Of a stretch of 64,000 bases of DNA, positions 9,313 through 20,054 are shown in pieces. The stretch comes from Phaeobacter sp. A36a-5a (lineage in GTDB: Bacteria; Pseudomonadota; Alphaproteobacteria; Rhodobacterales; Rhodobacteraceae). Every line of letters begins with the position of its first letter. Positions within the stretch are counted from its first letter, which is position 1. The DNA lies in the NCBI RefSeq assembly GCF_037911135.1, contig NZ_JBBLYU010000003.1, forward strand, positions 310,001 through 374,000, written 5' to 3'. A program made the position numbers and the translations under genes. The notes beneath the pieces are model-generated. The model did no database searches. It saw only the letters and a program-made list of their open reading frames with translations, and was not told where the DNA came from.

Positions 9313-9346
9313 AGCGGCCCTTGGTGATCCAAGCTGGCCGCTTTTC
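9312..9346. terminator. Terminator between grpE and mutS
   Basis: AAGCGGCC (9312-9319) pairs with GGCCGCTT (9336-9343), with an inner 5-bp stem CTTGG/CCAAG around a TGAT loop. TTTTC follows on the plus strand. The hairpin ends 8 bases from the mutS stop and may serve both convergent genes. Confidence 0.75.
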
Positions 9347-9350
9347 TATG

Positions 9351-11984
9351 TCAGCTCGCGGCCTCCTTCAGGCGGTAGAGTGCCTCCAGCGCCTCTCTTG
9401 GTGAGAGATCGTCAGGGTGGATGTCGCCCAGGAGCTGTTCCAATTGTGACGGGCCTGCCGGAGCTTTCGGTTGCGGAGGCGGGGCGGCTGCAAACAGCGG
9501 CAAATCGTCGATCTGAATTTTGCCGGCGCCACTGCGGCTGCCTTCCTCCAGCATGTCGAGCACATCGCGCGCCCGGGTGACAACGCTTGCCGGGAGCCCT
9601 GCGAGCTGGGCCACCTGTACCCCGTAGGAGCGATCTGCTGCGCCTTTCTTCACCTCGTGAAGGAAGATCACATCGCCTTCCCATTCCTTGACTGAAACCG
9701 TGGCATTCTCGACGCCAGGCAATTTGCCAGCGAGCTGGGTCAGCTCGTGATAATGGGTGGCAAACAGCGCCCGGGCTCGGTTGACCTCATGCAGGTGTTC
9801 CAGTGTTGCCCAGGCAATCGAGAGGCCGTCATAGGTTGCGGTGCCGCGTCCGATTTCATCGAGGATCACCAGCGCCCGGTCATCCGCCTGATTGAGGATT
9901 GCTGCGGTTTCGACCATTTCCACCATAAAGGTTGACCGGCCCCGTGCGAGATCGTCTGAGGCACCGACACGGCTGAACAATTGGCTGATCAGCCCGATAT
10001 GAGCGCTGTCGGCGGGTACATAGCTGCCGATTTGCGCGAGTATGGCGATCAAGGCATTCTGGCGCAGAAAGGTTGATTTGCCGGCCATATTCGGGCCGGT
10101 CAGCAACCAGATCGCGGCACCACCGTTGGCCGTGAGTGCACAGTCATTTGCCACAAATGAAGTCCCACCCTGCTGGCGCAGGGCCTGTTCCACAACTGGG
10201 TGCCGTCCACCGGTGATGTCAAAGGCTCGGGAGTTATCAACCGATGGTCGTTGCCAGTTCTCACCTAGGGCCAGATCGGCAAGCGCTGTAACAAGATCCA
10301 GTTCCGCCAACCCGCGCGCGGCAGCATTCAATCTCGCGGCATGGTCGAGAATAGCGCAGGAAAGCCTTGTATAGAGCCGTTTCTCTATTTCCAAGGCGAG
10401 GTTGCCCGCGTTCAGGATGCGTGTTTCGATCTCACTGAGTTCGACAGTGGTGAAACGCACCTGATTGGCGGTGGTCTGGCGATGAATATATGTCTCTGAC
10501 AATGGGGCAGAGAGCATTTTCTCGGCATGGGTTGCCGTGGTTTCAATGAAGTAGCCCAGCACATTATTGTGCTTGATCTTCAACGAGGTGATACCGGTGT
10601 GGTCCGAGTATTTCTTTTGCAGGGCCGCAATGACGGACCGCCCTTCGTCGCGCAGCGTGCGGGCTTCGTCCAGATCGCTGTCGTAGCCTTCGGCAATGAA
10701 ACCGCCGTCGCGCGCCAAAAGTGGCGGTTCTGCGATCAGCGCTGCGTCAAGGAGGGGGAGGAGATCATCAAACCCGGTCAGGCCAGCGAGTGCCTGCTGC
10801 AACAGCTCAGGCATCTCCATCGTCGCGCAGAGATTGGAAATCGCCTCCGCCTGGATCAGCGTATTGCGTACGGCGGCGAGGTCTCGGGGGCCGCCACGCT
10901 CAAGCGCAAGGCGGGAGAGTGCCCGATCAAGATCAGGTGTCTTGCGCAGGGTGGCCCTCAGAGATTGGGCCAGCTGCGTTTGCTCGACGATGAAGTCCAG
11001 AGACGCCAACCGCGCTCTGATCACATCGAGATTGCGGGAGGGGCTGGACAGCCGTTGTTCGAGCAGACGCCCACCGGCGGGCGTCACCGTACGATCAACC
11101 ACTGAAAGCAACGAGCCGCTTCGCCCCCCGGTCATCGAGCGGGTGAGTTCCAGGCTGCGGCGGGTTGCGGCGTCAATCTGCACGACGCGGTCTTCGGCTT
11201 CCTGTACCGGTGGCTGAAGGAGGGGCAATTTGCCCTTCTGGGTGATATCAAGATAGTCGATCACCGCGCCCATCGCCGAAATCTCGGCGCGGCTGAAGGT
11301 GCCGTATGCCTCGAGCGTCGAGACCTTGAACAGATCACAGATACGTTTCTCAGCGGCGCTGCTGTCGAAGCTGGACTTGGCCAATGGGGTCACGGGGATC
11401 TGGTGGTCGTCAGCTATGGGACGCAGATGATCCAGCGCTGGGCCATCAGCCACAATCAGTTCGGAAGGGGCCAGACGCGCCAGTTCGGGCGATAGTCGTA
11501 CGGCCGCGACTGGCATCACGTGAAATGCACCCGTCGAGATATCGGCCCAGGCAAGCGCCGCCACGTCGCGCAATTCGCAATAGGCGGTCAGAAAGTTATG
11601 ACGACGCGCCTCCAGCAGGGAATCCTCGGTGATGGTGCCGGGTGTGACCAGTCGCACCACATCGCGTTTCACAACGGATTTGGACCCGCGTTTCTTGGCC
11701 TCTGCGGGGCTTTCGAGCTGTTCACCGACCGCCACGCGAAAGCCTTTGCGGATCAGCGTCAACAGGTATCCCTCCGCCGCATGGACGGGCACGCCGCACA
11801 TCGGGATATCCTCGCCTTCGTGTTTACCGCGTTTGGTCAGCGCAATGTCGAGCGCTTCGGCAGCGTTTACAGCATCGTCGAAGAACATCTCGTAGAAATC
11901 ACCCATGCGGTAGAACAGGAGGGCATCCGGGTACTGCGCCTTGATGTCGAGGTATTGGGCCATCATCGGCGTGACTGTGGACAA
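9351..11984 (-). CDS. mutS: MutS DNA mismatch-recognition ATPase
   Basis: MutS recognises mismatches and begins repair. The N-terminal mismatch-binding motif [11 protein letters not shown], Walker [10 protein letters not shown] and the [12 protein letters not shown] block are all present. I place the start at a TTG at 11984 because GGAG lies 7 bases before it and the product ([12 protein letters not shown]) matches family N-termini, giving 877 residues. The next candidate is an ATG at 11966. The frame stays open well beyond into the malic enzyme gene, but that part is antisense and not real. Confidence 0.94.
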   Translation of the reverse strand: MSTVTPMMAQYLDIKAQYPDALLFYRMGDFYEMFFDDAVNAAEALDIALTKRGKHEGEDIPMCGVPVHAAEGYLLTLIRKGFRVAVGEQLESPAEAKKRGSKSVVKRDVVRLVTPGTITEDSLLEARRHNFLTAYCELRDVAALAWADISTGAFHVMPVAAVRLSPELARLAPSELIVADGPALDHLRPIADDHQIPVTPLAKSSFDSSAAEKRICDLFKVSTLEAYGTFSRAEISAMGAVIDYLDITQKGKLPLLQPPVQEAEDRVVQIDAATRRSLELTRSMTGGRSGSLLSVVDRTVTPAGGRLLEQRLSSPSRNLDVIRARLASLDFIVEQTQLAQSLRATLRKTPDLDRALSRLALERGGPRDLAAVRNTLIQAEAISNLCATMEMPELLQQALAGLTGFDDLLPLLDAALIAEPPLLARDGGFIAEGYDSDLDEARTLRDEGRSVIAALQKKYSDHTGITSLKIKHNNVLGYFIETTATHAEKMLSAPLSETYIHRQTTANQVRFTTVELSEIETRILNAGNLALEIEKRLYTRLSCAILDHAARLNAAARGLAELDLVTALADLALGENWQRPSVDNSRAFDITGGRHPVVEQALRQQGGTSFVANDCALTANGGAAIWLLTGPNMAGKSTFLRQNALIAILAQIGSYVPADSAHIGLISQLFSRVGASDDLARGRSTFMVEMVETAAILNQADDRALVILDEIGRGTATYDGLSIAWATLEHLHEVNRARALFATHYHELTQLAGKLPGVENATVSVKEWEGDVIFLHEVKKGAADRSYGVQVAQLAGLPASVVTRARDVLDMLEEGSRSGAGKIQIDDLPLFAAAPPPQPKAPAGPSQLEQLLGDIHPDDLSPREALEALYRLKEAAS

Positions 11985-12128
11985 AGTTCGGCTCCGTAAA
12001 ATGGGGGATTTGGTTGGCGCGACCTTACAAATCAGGCGACTGCGACGAAAGGTGAAAACGCAACTTCGTTGAGATGATGCGCGTGCTGAGCTATGACGCT
12101 TGGGACAGTGAGAGGACACCCAAAGCCA

Positions 12129-14384
12129 ATGCCCAAAGCCAAGATTACCAACGAAGAGGCGCTTGCCTTCCATCTGGAACCGACACCCGGAAAATGGGAG
12201 ATCAACGCAACGGTCCCGATGACCACGCAGCGCGATTTGTCGCTGGCTTACTCGCCCGGTGTAGCTGTGCCCTGCGAGGCGATCGCGGCGAACCCGGAGA
12301 CGGCTTATGATTATACGAACAAGGGCAACCTTGTGGCCGTGATCTCCAACGGGACCGCGGTGCTGGGTTTGGGGAATCTGGGTGCGCTTGGATCCAAACC
12401 GGTAATGGAGGGCAAGTCGGTCCTGTTCAAACGATTTGCAGATGTGAATTCCATCGACATCGAGTTGGACACCGAGGATCCGGATGAGTTCATCAAGGCG
12501 GTGCGCCTGATGGGGCCGACGTTTGGCGGGATCAATCTTGAGGATATCAAGGCGCCGGAGTGTTTCATTATCGAGCAGAAGCTCAAGGAAGAGATGGATA
12601 TCCCGGTCTTCCATGATGATCAGCACGGTACCGCTGTGATCTGCGCGGCCGGCCTGATCAATGCACTGCATATCTCTGGCAAGAAAATCGAGGATGTGAA
12701 GATCGTCCTCAATGGTGCCGGAGCTGCCGGCATTGCCTGTATCGAGCTCCTGAAAGCTATGGGCGCGCGGCATGAGAACTGTATCGTCTGTGATACCAAG
12801 GGCGTGATTTATCAGGGGCGCACCGAAGGTATGAACCAGTGGAAGTCAGCCCACGCCGTCAAGACGGAACTGCGCTCCCTGGAAGAGGCCATGAAGGACG
12901 CGGATGTGTTCCTTGGCGTTTCTGTCAAAGGGGCGGTGACACAGGACATGGTAAAATCCATGGCCGACAATCCGGTGATTTTTGCGATGGCAAACCCGGA
13001 TCCGGAGATTACACCGGAAGAAGCCCATGAAGTGCGCGTTGATGCTATCGTCGCCACAGGCCGATCAGACTACCCCAATCAGGTGAACAACGTGCTGGGG
13101 TTCCCATATCTGTTCCGCGGCGCACTGGATATTCATGCGCGCGCCATCAACGACGAGATGAAAATTGCCTGCGCCCATGCCCTGGCAGGTCTTGCGCGTG
13201 AGGATGTGCCGGATGAGGTGGCGCTGGCCTATGGGAAATCGCTGTCCTTTGGCCGTGACTACATCATCCCGACTCCCTTTGATCCGCGTTTGATCCATCG
13301 CATTCCGCCAGCAGTTGCCAAGGCTGGTATGGACACTGGTGTCGCGCGTCGGCCGATCATAGATATGGATGCCTATGAGCACGGCCTGCGTGGTCGGATG
13401 GATCCGACTCAGTCGATCCTTCGCGGATTGAACGCGCGTGCACGCGCAGCGCAATCGCGGATGATCTTTGCCGAAGGTGACGATCCCCGCGTCTTGCGTG
13501 CGGCGGTGATGTATCAACGCTCCGGCTTTGGTAAGGCGCTGGTTGTTGGACGCCCCGATGATGTGCGTAGCAAGCTGGAAACAGCCGGGCTGGGGGATGC
13601 GGTACGTGAGTTGGAAATCGTGAACGCGGCCAATACTCAGCATTTCGAAACCTATAAGGACTTTCTTTATGAGCGGCTGAATCGCAAGGGGTTTGACCGT
13701 AAGGATGTTCACCGGCTGGTTGGCCGTGATCGCCATGTGTTCTCGGCCCTGATGCTTGCGCACGGGCATGGTGACGGCTTGGTCACCGGGGCGACGCGGA
13801 AGTCGGCGCATGTGCTGGACCAGATCAATCATGTGTTTGATGCGGATGCGACAAATGGATCGGCTGGTGTAACCGCACTGCTGCACAAGGGTCGTATCGT
13901 TCTGATCGGTGATACATTGGTGCATGAATGGCCGGATGAGAATGATCTCGCCAATATCGCCGAACATGCGGCCGGGGTGGCCCGTCATATGGGCCTGGAG
14001 CCACGGGTTGCGTTTGTGAGCTTCTCGACCTTTGGCTATCCGGTCTCCGAACGGGCCGAGAAAATGCACATCGCGCCGGCAGTTCTGGACAAGCGCGGCG
14101 TTGATTTTGAGTACGAAGGCGAAATGACGGTCGACGTGGCGCTGAACGCCAAGGCACAGGAGGCATATCCGTTCCAGCGTCTCACTGGTCCGGCCAATAT
14201 CCTGATCGTGCCTGCGCGGCACTCTGCGTCGATCTCGGTCAAGTTGATGCAGGAAATGGGGGGCGCTACAGTTGTTGGTCCAATCCTGTCCGGTGTTGAT
14301 AAACCGATCCAGATCTGCTCCACCACGTCGACTGCAAACGACATTCTGAACATGGCGGTTCTGGCTGCCTGCAACATCGGGTGA
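12129..14384 (+). CDS. maeB: NADP-dependent malic enzyme, MaeB type (malic enzyme plus phosphotransacetylase-like domain)
   Basis: Oxidative decarboxylation of malate to pyruvate, supplying NADPH. The 751 residues (start [14 protein letters not shown]) have an N-terminal malic domain (residues 15-160, with [11 protein letters not shown]), a Rossmann NAD(P) domain (GAGAAGIAC) and a C-terminal region of about 320 residues resembling phosphate acetyltransferase. In this fused class that region is usually regulatory and responds to acetyl-CoA. The start at 12129 was chosen over 12093 because the shorter N-terminus is the family's. The PfkB kinase gene follows by 4 bases. Confidence 0.95.
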   Translation: MPKAKITNEEALAFHLEPTPGKWEINATVPMTTQRDLSLAYSPGVAVPCEAIAANPETAYDYTNKGNLVAVISNGTAVLGLGNLGALGSKPVMEGKSVLFKRFADVNSIDIELDTEDPDEFIKAVRLMGPTFGGINLEDIKAPECFIIEQKLKEEMDIPVFHDDQHGTAVICAAGLINALHISGKKIEDVKIVLNGAGAAGIACIELLKAMGARHENCIVCDTKGVIYQGRTEGMNQWKSAHAVKTELRSLEEAMKDADVFLGVSVKGAVTQDMVKSMADNPVIFAMANPDPEITPEEAHEVRVDAIVATGRSDYPNQVNNVLGFPYLFRGALDIHARAINDEMKIACAHALAGLAREDVPDEVALAYGKSLSFGRDYIIPTPFDPRLIHRIPPAVAKAGMDTGVARRPIIDMDAYEHGLRGRMDPTQSILRGLNARARAAQSRMIFAEGDDPRVLRAAVMYQRSGFGKALVVGRPDDVRSKLETAGLGDAVRELEIVNAANTQHFETYKDFLYERLNRKGFDRKDVHRLVGRDRHVFSALMLAHGHGDGLVTGATRKSAHVLDQINHVFDADATNGSAGVTALLHKGRIVLIGDTLVHEWPDENDLANIAEHAAGVARHMGLEPRVAFVSFSTFGYPVSERAEKMHIAPAVLDKRGVDFEYEGEMTVDVALNAKAQEAYPFQRLTGPANILIVPARHSASISVKLMQEMGGATVVGPILSGVDKPIQICSTTSTANDILNMAVLAACNIG

Positions 14385-14388
14385 TTTC

Positions 14389-15261
14389 ATGGCGATCTGG
14401 AATTTGGGCTCAATCAACGCCGACATGATCTATGCGCTGCCTCACATGCCAGCTGCGGGGGAAACTCTTGCGGCGGAGGGGCTGGAGCAGTTCCTGGGCG
14501 GAAAGGGAGCAAATATGTCTGTGGCCGCCGCGCGCGCAGGCAGTCATGTCTGCCATCTTGGCGCGGTCGGACCGGACGGGGCCTGGGCCGTCACGCGGTT
14601 GTTGGAATATGGCGTCGACACGCGCCATATTGCGCAGCTGGAGGTGCCGACCGGCCATGCAATCATCGCGGTTGATCCGTCGGGCGAGAACCAGATTATC
14701 CTGTTTCCCGGGGCCAACCGTCAGATCGGCGAAGATCAGGTCGGCTCTGCGCTGTCAGAGGCGAGTGCGGGCGACATATTGGTGATGCAGAACGAGACCA
14801 ACATGCAGGCCGAGGCTGCACGAATGGGTCGCGATCTTGGCCTGAAGGTTGCCTATGCCGCCGCGCCTTTTGATGCAGAGGCAGTCCAGGCGGTCCTGCC
14901 GTATCTCGACTATCTGTTCCTGAACGAGGTCGAAGCTGAACAGCTGCGTGAAGCGACCGGCAAGACGCCCGAAGCGCTGGGCGTGTCAGATGTTATCGTG
15001 ACTCTGGGGGCCAAGGGCGCGCGCCATTATGCGTGCGAGAGTGGTGAAACCCACGATGTTGCAGCGCATTCGGTTGTTCCGGTCGACACAACGGGTGCCG
15101 GGGATACCTTCACGGGGTATGTGCTCTCGGGATTGGACCGTGGCATGCCGATGGCGCAGGCCTTGGCGCAGGCCAGTCGCGCAGCTGCATTGATGGTCAC
15201 CCGCAAAGGCACCGCCGATGTGATCCCCGACCTGAAAGAGGTGCAAGACGCAAGTTTCTGA
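14389..15261 (+). CDS. PfkB-family sugar kinase (ribokinase-like)
   Basis: A 290-residue PfkB-fold kinase. The N-terminal sugar-binding GGKGANMSVAAARAG block lies near residues 38-52, and the catalytic GAGDTF motif near residue 235, as in ribokinase. The substrate cannot be fixed from sequence; ribose, adenosine or another furanose are possible. It begins 4 bases after maeB, which suggests co-transcription, although a functional link between a malic enzyme and a sugar kinase is not obvious. Confidence 0.85.
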   Translation: MAIWNLGSINADMIYALPHMPAAGETLAAEGLEQFLGGKGANMSVAAARAGSHVCHLGAVGPDGAWAVTRLLEYGVDTRHIAQLEVPTGHAIIAVDPSGENQIILFPGANRQIGEDQVGSALSEASAGDILVMQNETNMQAEAARMGRDLGLKVAYAAAPFDAEAVQAVLPYLDYLFLNEVEAEQLREATGKTPEALGVSDVIVTLGAKGARHYACESGETHDVAAHSVVPVDTTGAGDTFTGYVLSGLDRGMPMAQALAQASRAAALMVTRKGTADVIPDLKEVQDASF

Positions 15262-15282
15262 CGACATCAATCAGTCAATATG

Positions 15283-15312
15283 AAAAAGGCGCGTGTTCCA
15301 CCGCGCCTTTTT
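15283..15312. terminator. Bidirectional terminator between the PfkB kinase gene and msrA
   Basis: A perfect 11-bp stem AAAAAGGCGCG / CGCGCCTTTTT around an 8-base loop. A/T runs on both sides make it usable from either strand, as expected between convergent genes. Confidence 0.9.
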
Positions 15313-15337
15313 CGTGCAGTTATCCATGGTGCCGCAC

Positions 15338-16003
15338 CTAGTGCTGCTTGGCAAAAGGCGCTGCGGCCCCCCATAGCTGCAATACCCTTGCATCGCGACC
15401 ACAGGCCTGCCGATATCGCTTATACGCCTCCGATTGACGTTTGGGACCAAATCGCGTGAGCACCAGCCGGTTCCCTTTGTAATAATCCTGATGGTAGGCA
15501 TCGGCGGGATAGAATGCCGTTGCAGGCAGGATCGGTGTGACGATGGCCTGACCGAGTTCTGCTTGCGCCTTGGCCTTGGCAGCCTCTGCGGCAGATTTCT
15601 GATCTGATCCAGAGACGAATATGGCCGTTCTGTAGCTGTCGCCGCGGTCGCAGAACTGACCACCGGCATCTGTCGGATCAACTGACCTCAGGAACATGGA
15701 CAGCAACTGATGGCGCGTAACTTTTTGGGGGTCAAACCGGATTTGAACCGCTTCGTAGTGACCGGTGCCGCCGGCGGTGACCTGTTTGTACGTAGGTGAT
15801 GGCACGCTGCCGCCCGTGAAGCCGGATACTGCCGAGAGAACACCTGGAACGCTTTCAAAATCGCTTTCCACGCACCAGAAGCAGCCACCCGCCACGGTCA
15901 GGGTTTCGACGTTCTGGGCATGGGCCTGATGACCTTTCAAGGCCACGGCCAGCACCATGAACAAGGTCAGTACGATTGGTCTAAGGGATTTGGTCGAACG
16001 CAT
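15338..16003 (-). CDS. msrA: Exported methionine sulfoxide reductase A
   Basis: MsrA reduces the S epimer of methionine sulfoxide in proteins. The catalytic GCFWC motif is about 38 residues from the start, and FTGG, TGHYEAV and the YHQDYY block typical of the family follow. The N-terminus is a signal peptide (MRSTK, a hydrophobic run, then a likely cut after AHA), so this is a periplasmic form, longer than cytosolic MsrA. The start at 16003 has GGAGG five bases before it; an ATG three bases upstream is possible. 221 residues. Confidence 0.93.
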   Translation of the reverse strand: MRSTKSLRPIVLTLFMVLAVALKGHQAHAQNVETLTVAGGCFWCVESDFESVPGVLSAVSGFTGGSVPSPTYKQVTAGGTGHYEAVQIRFDPQKVTRHQLLSMFLRSVDPTDAGGQFCDRGDSYRTAIFVSGSDQKSAAEAAKAKAQAELGQAIVTPILPATAFYPADAYHQDYYKGNRLVLTRFGPKRQSEAYKRYRQACGRDARVLQLWGAAAPFAKQH

Positions 16004-16147
16004 CATGGCCTCCATCGTTGCTCTACTGTGGCTCGGGGCTCTTTCGGGCTCAATCACATGACATGGTTTGTCACGGCTTGGTGACGGGAAGTTACCGCTT
16101 GGAAATGGGATCCAATGCTTCTAGCGTGCGCCTCGCAGGAGGAGCAG

Positions 16148-17056
16148 ATGACCAAGAAAATGAGTACGCACCAAGCGGAAGAAGATCAGCGCAACGAAGA
16201 GATCCTGATCTATCTGAACGGCGAGATTGTTCCGAAAGCTGACGCCAAGGTCAGCGTCTATGACAGCGGTTTCATGCTGGGTGACGGCGTTTGGGAGGGG
16301 CTGCGCCTCTATGATGGGACCTGGGCCTTCATGGATGAGCATCTGGACCGCCTGTTCGAGGCTGCAAAGGCGATTGATCTGGATATCGGCATGTCCCCTG
16401 ATCAGGTCAAACAGGTCGTGCTGGACACGCAGAAAGCCAATGGTATGACCACAGATGCCCATGCGCGGCTGATGGTGACACGCGGCGTGAAAACTCGGCC
16501 TTTTCAACATCCCTCGCTGTCGCAGCAGGGACCGACCTTCACCATCATCATGGAGCATTCGCGCCCTCACCTGCCGCGCCCGATCCGGCTGGCAACCGTG
16601 CCACATCTGCGCGGACTGCCGATGACGCAGGATCCGAAGCTGAATTCGCATTCCAAGCTCAACTGCATCTTGGCCTGTATCGCAGCCGAGAAGGCGGGCG
16701 CCGACGAAGGGCTGATGCTGGACGTGAACGGCTTTGTGAACACGACGAACGCCTGCAATTTCTTTATCGTGCGCAAAGGTGAAGTTTGGACCTCGACCGG
16801 TGACTACTGCATGAACGGGATCACCCGACAGAAGGTGATCGACCTGTGCCGCGCCAACGACATCCCTGTCTTTGAGCGCAACTATTCACTGGTGGATACC
16901 TACGGCGCGGAAGAGGCTTTCCTGACCGGAACCTTTGGTGCGCAGACGCCCGTGGGCGAGATTGATGGTCGCCAGATCGGTGAGGGTGCCATGGGGCCTG
17001 TGACCGAGCGGATCCGCTCGCTCTACAAGGATCTCATCGCGCGGGAGTGCGCCTGA
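16148..17056 (+). CDS. PLP-dependent aminotransferase, fold type IV (class IV)
   Basis: A 302-residue member of the fold-type IV family that contains branched-chain aminotransferases, D-amino acid aminotransferases and aminodeoxychorismate lyase. Seen are the N-terminal GDGVWEGLR block, the SHSKLNCI region carrying the likely PLP lysine, and the TGTFGAQTP block near the C-terminus. The substrate is not clear from sequence. The start has a strong AGGAGG five bases upstream. The stop overlaps the next gene's ATG by one base, so the two proteins are probably made together. Confidence 0.85.
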   Translation: MTKKMSTHQAEEDQRNEEILIYLNGEIVPKADAKVSVYDSGFMLGDGVWEGLRLYDGTWAFMDEHLDRLFEAAKAIDLDIGMSPDQVKQVVLDTQKANGMTTDAHARLMVTRGVKTRPFQHPSLSQQGPTFTIIMEHSRPHLPRPIRLATVPHLRGLPMTQDPKLNSHSKLNCILACIAAEKAGADEGLMLDVNGFVNTTNACNFFIVRKGEVWTSTGDYCMNGITRQKVIDLCRANDIPVFERNYSLVDTYGAEEAFLTGTFGAQTPVGEIDGRQIGEGAMGPVTERIRSLYKDLIARECA

Positions 17057-17769
17057 TGCGGATTGCGATGTGGTCAGGGCCGCGCAATCTGTCGACGGCG
17101 ATGATGTATGCCTTTGGCAATCGCGGCGATTGTGCTGTGGTGGATGAACCTTTTTATGCGGCGTATCTGGCGAAAACGGGACTGGAGCACCCAATGCGCG
17201 CCGAGATCCTGGAGAGCCAGCCACAGGAGCCGGCAGCGGTCGTGGATTTGTTGCTGGGGCCGGTCCCGGCTGCAAAACCGTTTTTCTATCAGAAGCACAT
17301 GACGCAGCATATGATCGAGGGCATACCCCGTGACTGGATGCGTGAGGTCACAAATGTGTTTCTGATCCGCCATCCGGCGCGGGTCATTGCCTCCTACGCG
17401 GAGAAACGGGAAAATCCGACGTTGGATGACATAGGGTTTCGCCAGCAGGCGGAATTGCTCGATCTGGTCCAGAGTTGGGGTCAGAGTCCGGTGGTTCTGG
17501 ACAGCAACGATATTCGCAGAGATCCCGCGCAGATGCTGGAACGGCTCTGTGACAGGATCGAGATGCCGTTTTCCCCGAAGATGCTGTCATGGCCCATGGG
17601 CGGACACAAGGATGACGGCATCTGGGCAGCACATTGGTATGGATCTGTCTGGCAGTCGACGAAATTCGCAGGACCAGAAGGACCGTTGCCCGAGGTTCCG
17701 GATGAACTGCAACCGGTTCTGCAAGCGGCATTGCCCTATTACGAGCAGCTGCAAACGACAAAGATCTGA
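17056..17769 (+). CDS. Sulfotransferase-like P-loop protein
   Basis: A 237-residue protein with sulfotransferase-fold features: an N-terminal SGPRNLST stretch in the position of the 5'-phosphosulfate-binding loop, and LIRHPARVIASYAE about 100 residues later, resembling the 3'-phosphate-binding motif. The start ATG 17056 overlaps the TGA of the aminotransferase gene. The acceptor is unknown. The coupling to a fold-type IV aminotransferase suggests a shared substrate, for example an amino-acid-derived compound, but that is inference. Confidence 0.7.
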   Translation: MRIAMWSGPRNLSTAMMYAFGNRGDCAVVDEPFYAAYLAKTGLEHPMRAEILESQPQEPAAVVDLLLGPVPAAKPFFYQKHMTQHMIEGIPRDWMREVTNVFLIRHPARVIASYAEKRENPTLDDIGFRQQAELLDLVQSWGQSPVVLDSNDIRRDPAQMLERLCDRIEMPFSPKMLSWPMGGHKDDGIWAAHWYGSVWQSTKFAGPEGPLPEVPDELQPVLQAALPYYEQLQTTKI

Positions 17770-17783
17770 CGGAAGGGAACCAG

Positions 17784-17845
17784 GGGGGCGCTGCCCCCTC
17801 GCGCCTGCGGCGCTTCACCCCCGGAGTATTTTTGGAAAGATGACA
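17784..17845 (+). repeat. Short intergenic repeat, copy B
   Basis: A GGGGGC/GCCCCC hairpin (17784-17798), then GCCTGCGGCGC (17803-17813), then after a 10-base spacer the 22-base box GAGTATTTTTGGAAAGATGA plus CA (17824-17845). Same module order, strand and position relative to genes as copy A; the box matches 21 of 22 bases. Confidence 0.8.
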
Positions 17846-17866
17846 GGCCGCAGGGCTGCGTCGTGA

Positions 17867-18151
17867 TCAGCCGATCAGCTTGCCCAGTTTCATTGCCACA
17901 GCCATATCACCTGAAATTTTCAGTTTGCCCATCATCACGCCAGTCATCGGGTTCAGTTTTCCGGTGAGCAGCTTCTTCAGGTTTTCGGTACTGATGCGGA
18001 TGGTGCAGTCGGTGTCACGGTTTTCTGTCGTGGCATCGCCATCTGCGAGAACGATGACGCCATCGTCGCCGCAATCGAATTTCAACGAACCGTCAAAGTT
18101 TTTCCCGGTCAGCCCGGCGCGGATACCATCCGCCAGCGGTTGAAGTGCCAT
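17867..18151 (-). CDS. SCP2 sterol-carrier-like small protein
   Basis: A 94-residue stand-alone SCP2-type lipid-binding domain: the strands DGSLKFDCG, GVIVLADG and CTIRIS are followed by a C-terminal KLLTGKLNPMTGVMMGKLKISGD region, which is the family's best conserved part. Function in bacteria is not settled; lipid or acyl-chain carriage is assumed. The start at 18151 was chosen because a GAGGGGGAG sequence precedes it. It stands alone between the repeat and a DUF1810 gene. Confidence 0.85.
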   Translation of the reverse strand: MALQPLADGIRAGLTGKNFDGSLKFDCGDDGVIVLADGDATTENRDTDCTIRISTENLKKLLTGKLNPMTGVMMGKLKISGDMAVAMKLGKLIG

Positions 18152-18238
18152 CGTCTCCCCCTCGGTATCTTTGCGCCAAGGGTTAGGCATCCGTCTGTCA
18201 GCAGGCAAGGGTGACCAAAGGGGAGGTTACGTCAGCTT

Positions 18239-18697
18239 TCAAGACAGGCTGCTACGGGTGACCGGGCAGGGGGTTCCGTCGAAAAACGTCTCTAATACTT
18301 GTGAAAACACATCTGGTGCGCCAGGAACGGCAGCAAAGAGCGTCATTGATGAGCAGAGTTTCCTGGCGTCAGTTTCGCCGAGGATGGACGCGGCGCTGCG
18401 GTCTTTGTGGGTGAGCAGCAGCTCGCTCGCCTCGGTCAACCGCGCGTTCAGGACCGGATGGGCCAGATACGCGGTGGCCTCCGTCAGATCCTCGATCCCG
18501 TAGAGCTGCGCCATATGGGACTGGCCAAGGTCAGCAAGCTGGGGAAAGACGAACCACATCCAGTGGCTCGTCTTTTTACCGGCGGAGAGTTCGGCGCGGA
18601 CATCGTTCCAAACGGTGTCCTGCGCCTCGACGAACATCTCCATCTCTTCGGTCAGATCGTCGTCTATATCATCTTCGATATCGACGCGGTCGCTCAT
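18239..18697 (-). CDS. DUF1810 family protein
   Basis: A 152-residue protein of the DUF1810 family, whose function is unknown. Family features seen are [11 protein letters not shown] near residue 44, then [11 protein letters not shown], then an [12 protein letters not shown] block. It has an acidic N-terminal extension ([13 protein letters not shown]). It overlaps argG's stop by 4 bases (ATGA), so it is probably translated from the argG transcript. Confidence 0.85.
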   Translation of the reverse strand: MSDRVDIEDDIDDDLTEEMEMFVEAQDTVWNDVRAELSAGKKTSHWMWFVFPQLADLGQSHMAQLYGIEDLTEATAYLAHPVLNARLTEASELLLTHKDRSAASILGETDARKLCSSMTLFAAVPGAPDVFSQVLETFFDGTPCPVTRSSLS

Positions 18698-19920
18698 TTC
18701 TTCAACCGGCGCTCGCGAGCGGCGAGAAGTTTCAGCCGCAGCGCGTTGAGCTGGATGAAGCCCGCTGCGTCCTTCTGATCATAGGCACCTGCGTCTTCCT
18801 CGAAGGTGACATGTGCTTCGGAGTAGAGCGAGTGATCTGACCAGCGGCCTACGGTGGATACGGAACCTTTGTACAGTTTAACACGTACGGTGCCGGTGAC
18901 ATGTTCCTGGCTGCGGTCGATGGCGGCTTGCAGCATTTCGCGCTCGGGCGAGTACCAGAAACCATTGTAGATCAGCTCGGCATATTGCGGCATTAGCTGG
19001 TCTTTCAGGTGCATTGCGCCCCGGTCCATCGTGATGGACTCAATGCCGCGGTGGGCTTCGAGGAGGATGGTGCCGCCCGGTGTCTCATAGATGCCGCGGG
19101 ATTTCATGCCAACAAACCGGCCTTCGACCAGATCGAGACGACCGATGCCGTGCTTGCCGCCGTATTCGTTCAGTTTGGTGAGAATGGTCGCGGGTGACAT
19201 TGCCTCGCCGTTGATGCTGACGGCGTCACCTTTTTCAAAGCCGATCTCGATGAATTCAGCTTCATTCGGAGCATCCTCCGGGTGGACGGTGCGCTGATAG
19301 ACATAGTCAGGCGCCGCCACGGCGGGGTCTTCCAGCACCTTGCCTTCGGAGGAGGTGTGCAGAAGGTTCGCATCCACGGAGAAGGGGGCTTCGCCACGTT
19401 TGTCCTTGGCCACAGGGATCTGGTGCGCCTCTGCGAATTCTAGCAGACGGGTGCGCGAGGTCAGATCCCATTCGCGCCAGGGGGCGATCACCTTGATATC
19501 AGGGTTCAGCGCATAGGCTGCCAGTTCGAACCGGACCTGATCGTTGCCCTTGCCGGTGGCGCCATGAGCAACCGCATCGGCGCCGGTTGCCTCGGCAATC
19601 TCGACCAGACGCTTGGAGATCAGCGGACGCGCGATGGAGGTGCCCAGCAGGTAGAGGCCTTCATAGACGGCATTGGCGCGGAACATCGGGAAGACGAAGT
19701 CCCGCACGAATTCTTCCCGTACGTCTTCGATGTAGATGTTCTCTGGTTTGATGCCCAGCAGCTCTGCCTTCTGGCGGGCAGGTTCCAGTTCCTCACCCTG
19801 GCCGAGATCGGCGGTGAAGGTCACAACCTCACAACCGTATTCGGTCTGCAGCCATTTCAGAATGATTGACGTATCAAGGCCGCCGGAGTAGGCGAGGACA
19901 ACTTTCTTGGGCGCGGACAT
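18694..19920 (-). CDS. argG: Argininosuccinate synthase
   Basis: ArgG joins citrulline and aspartate, using ATP, to make argininosuccinate. The ATP-pyrophosphatase loop SGGLDTS is at residues 12-18, and [16 protein letters not shown] and [14 protein letters not shown] follow. The 408 residues are normal. GAGGAAATCCC precedes the ATG at 19920. It is the first gene of an argG-DUF1810 pair. Confidence 0.97.
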   Translation of the reverse strand: MSAPKKVVLAYSGGLDTSIILKWLQTEYGCEVVTFTADLGQGEELEPARQKAELLGIKPENIYIEDVREEFVRDFVFPMFRANAVYEGLYLLGTSIARPLISKRLVEIAEATGADAVAHGATGKGNDQVRFELAAYALNPDIKVIAPWREWDLTSRTRLLEFAEAHQIPVAKDKRGEAPFSVDANLLHTSSEGKVLEDPAVAAPDYVYQRTVHPEDAPNEAEFIEIGFEKGDAVSINGEAMSPATILTKLNEYGGKHGIGRLDLVEGRFVGMKSRGIYETPGGTILLEAHRGIESITMDRGAMHLKDQLMPQYAELIYNGFWYSPEREMLQAAIDRSQEHVTGTVRVKLYKGSVSTVGRWSDHSLYSEAHVTFEEDAGAYDQKDAAGFIQLNALRLKLLAARERRLKK

Positions 19921-20054
19921 GGGATTTCCTCTTGATCAGAACGCCAGCGGCCTATCCGGTTTTTGACAGAAGAGCAAGGTTTTCCCCATATCGGAACCGG
20001 AGTGTCCGCATATTGGTCGCGTGCGACGATTGAGCAGTATTGGAGTCTGAATAG

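Noticed and set aside
12000-12773. Extension of the mutS frame into the malic enzyme gene
   Set aside because: The frame is open but lies antisense to maeB and has no similarity to MutS N-termini, so it is a byproduct of coding bias.
13065-14426. Long open frame (453 codons) antisense to the malic enzyme gene
   Set aside because: High-GC codon bias produces such frames; the sense strand is a clear known enzyme.
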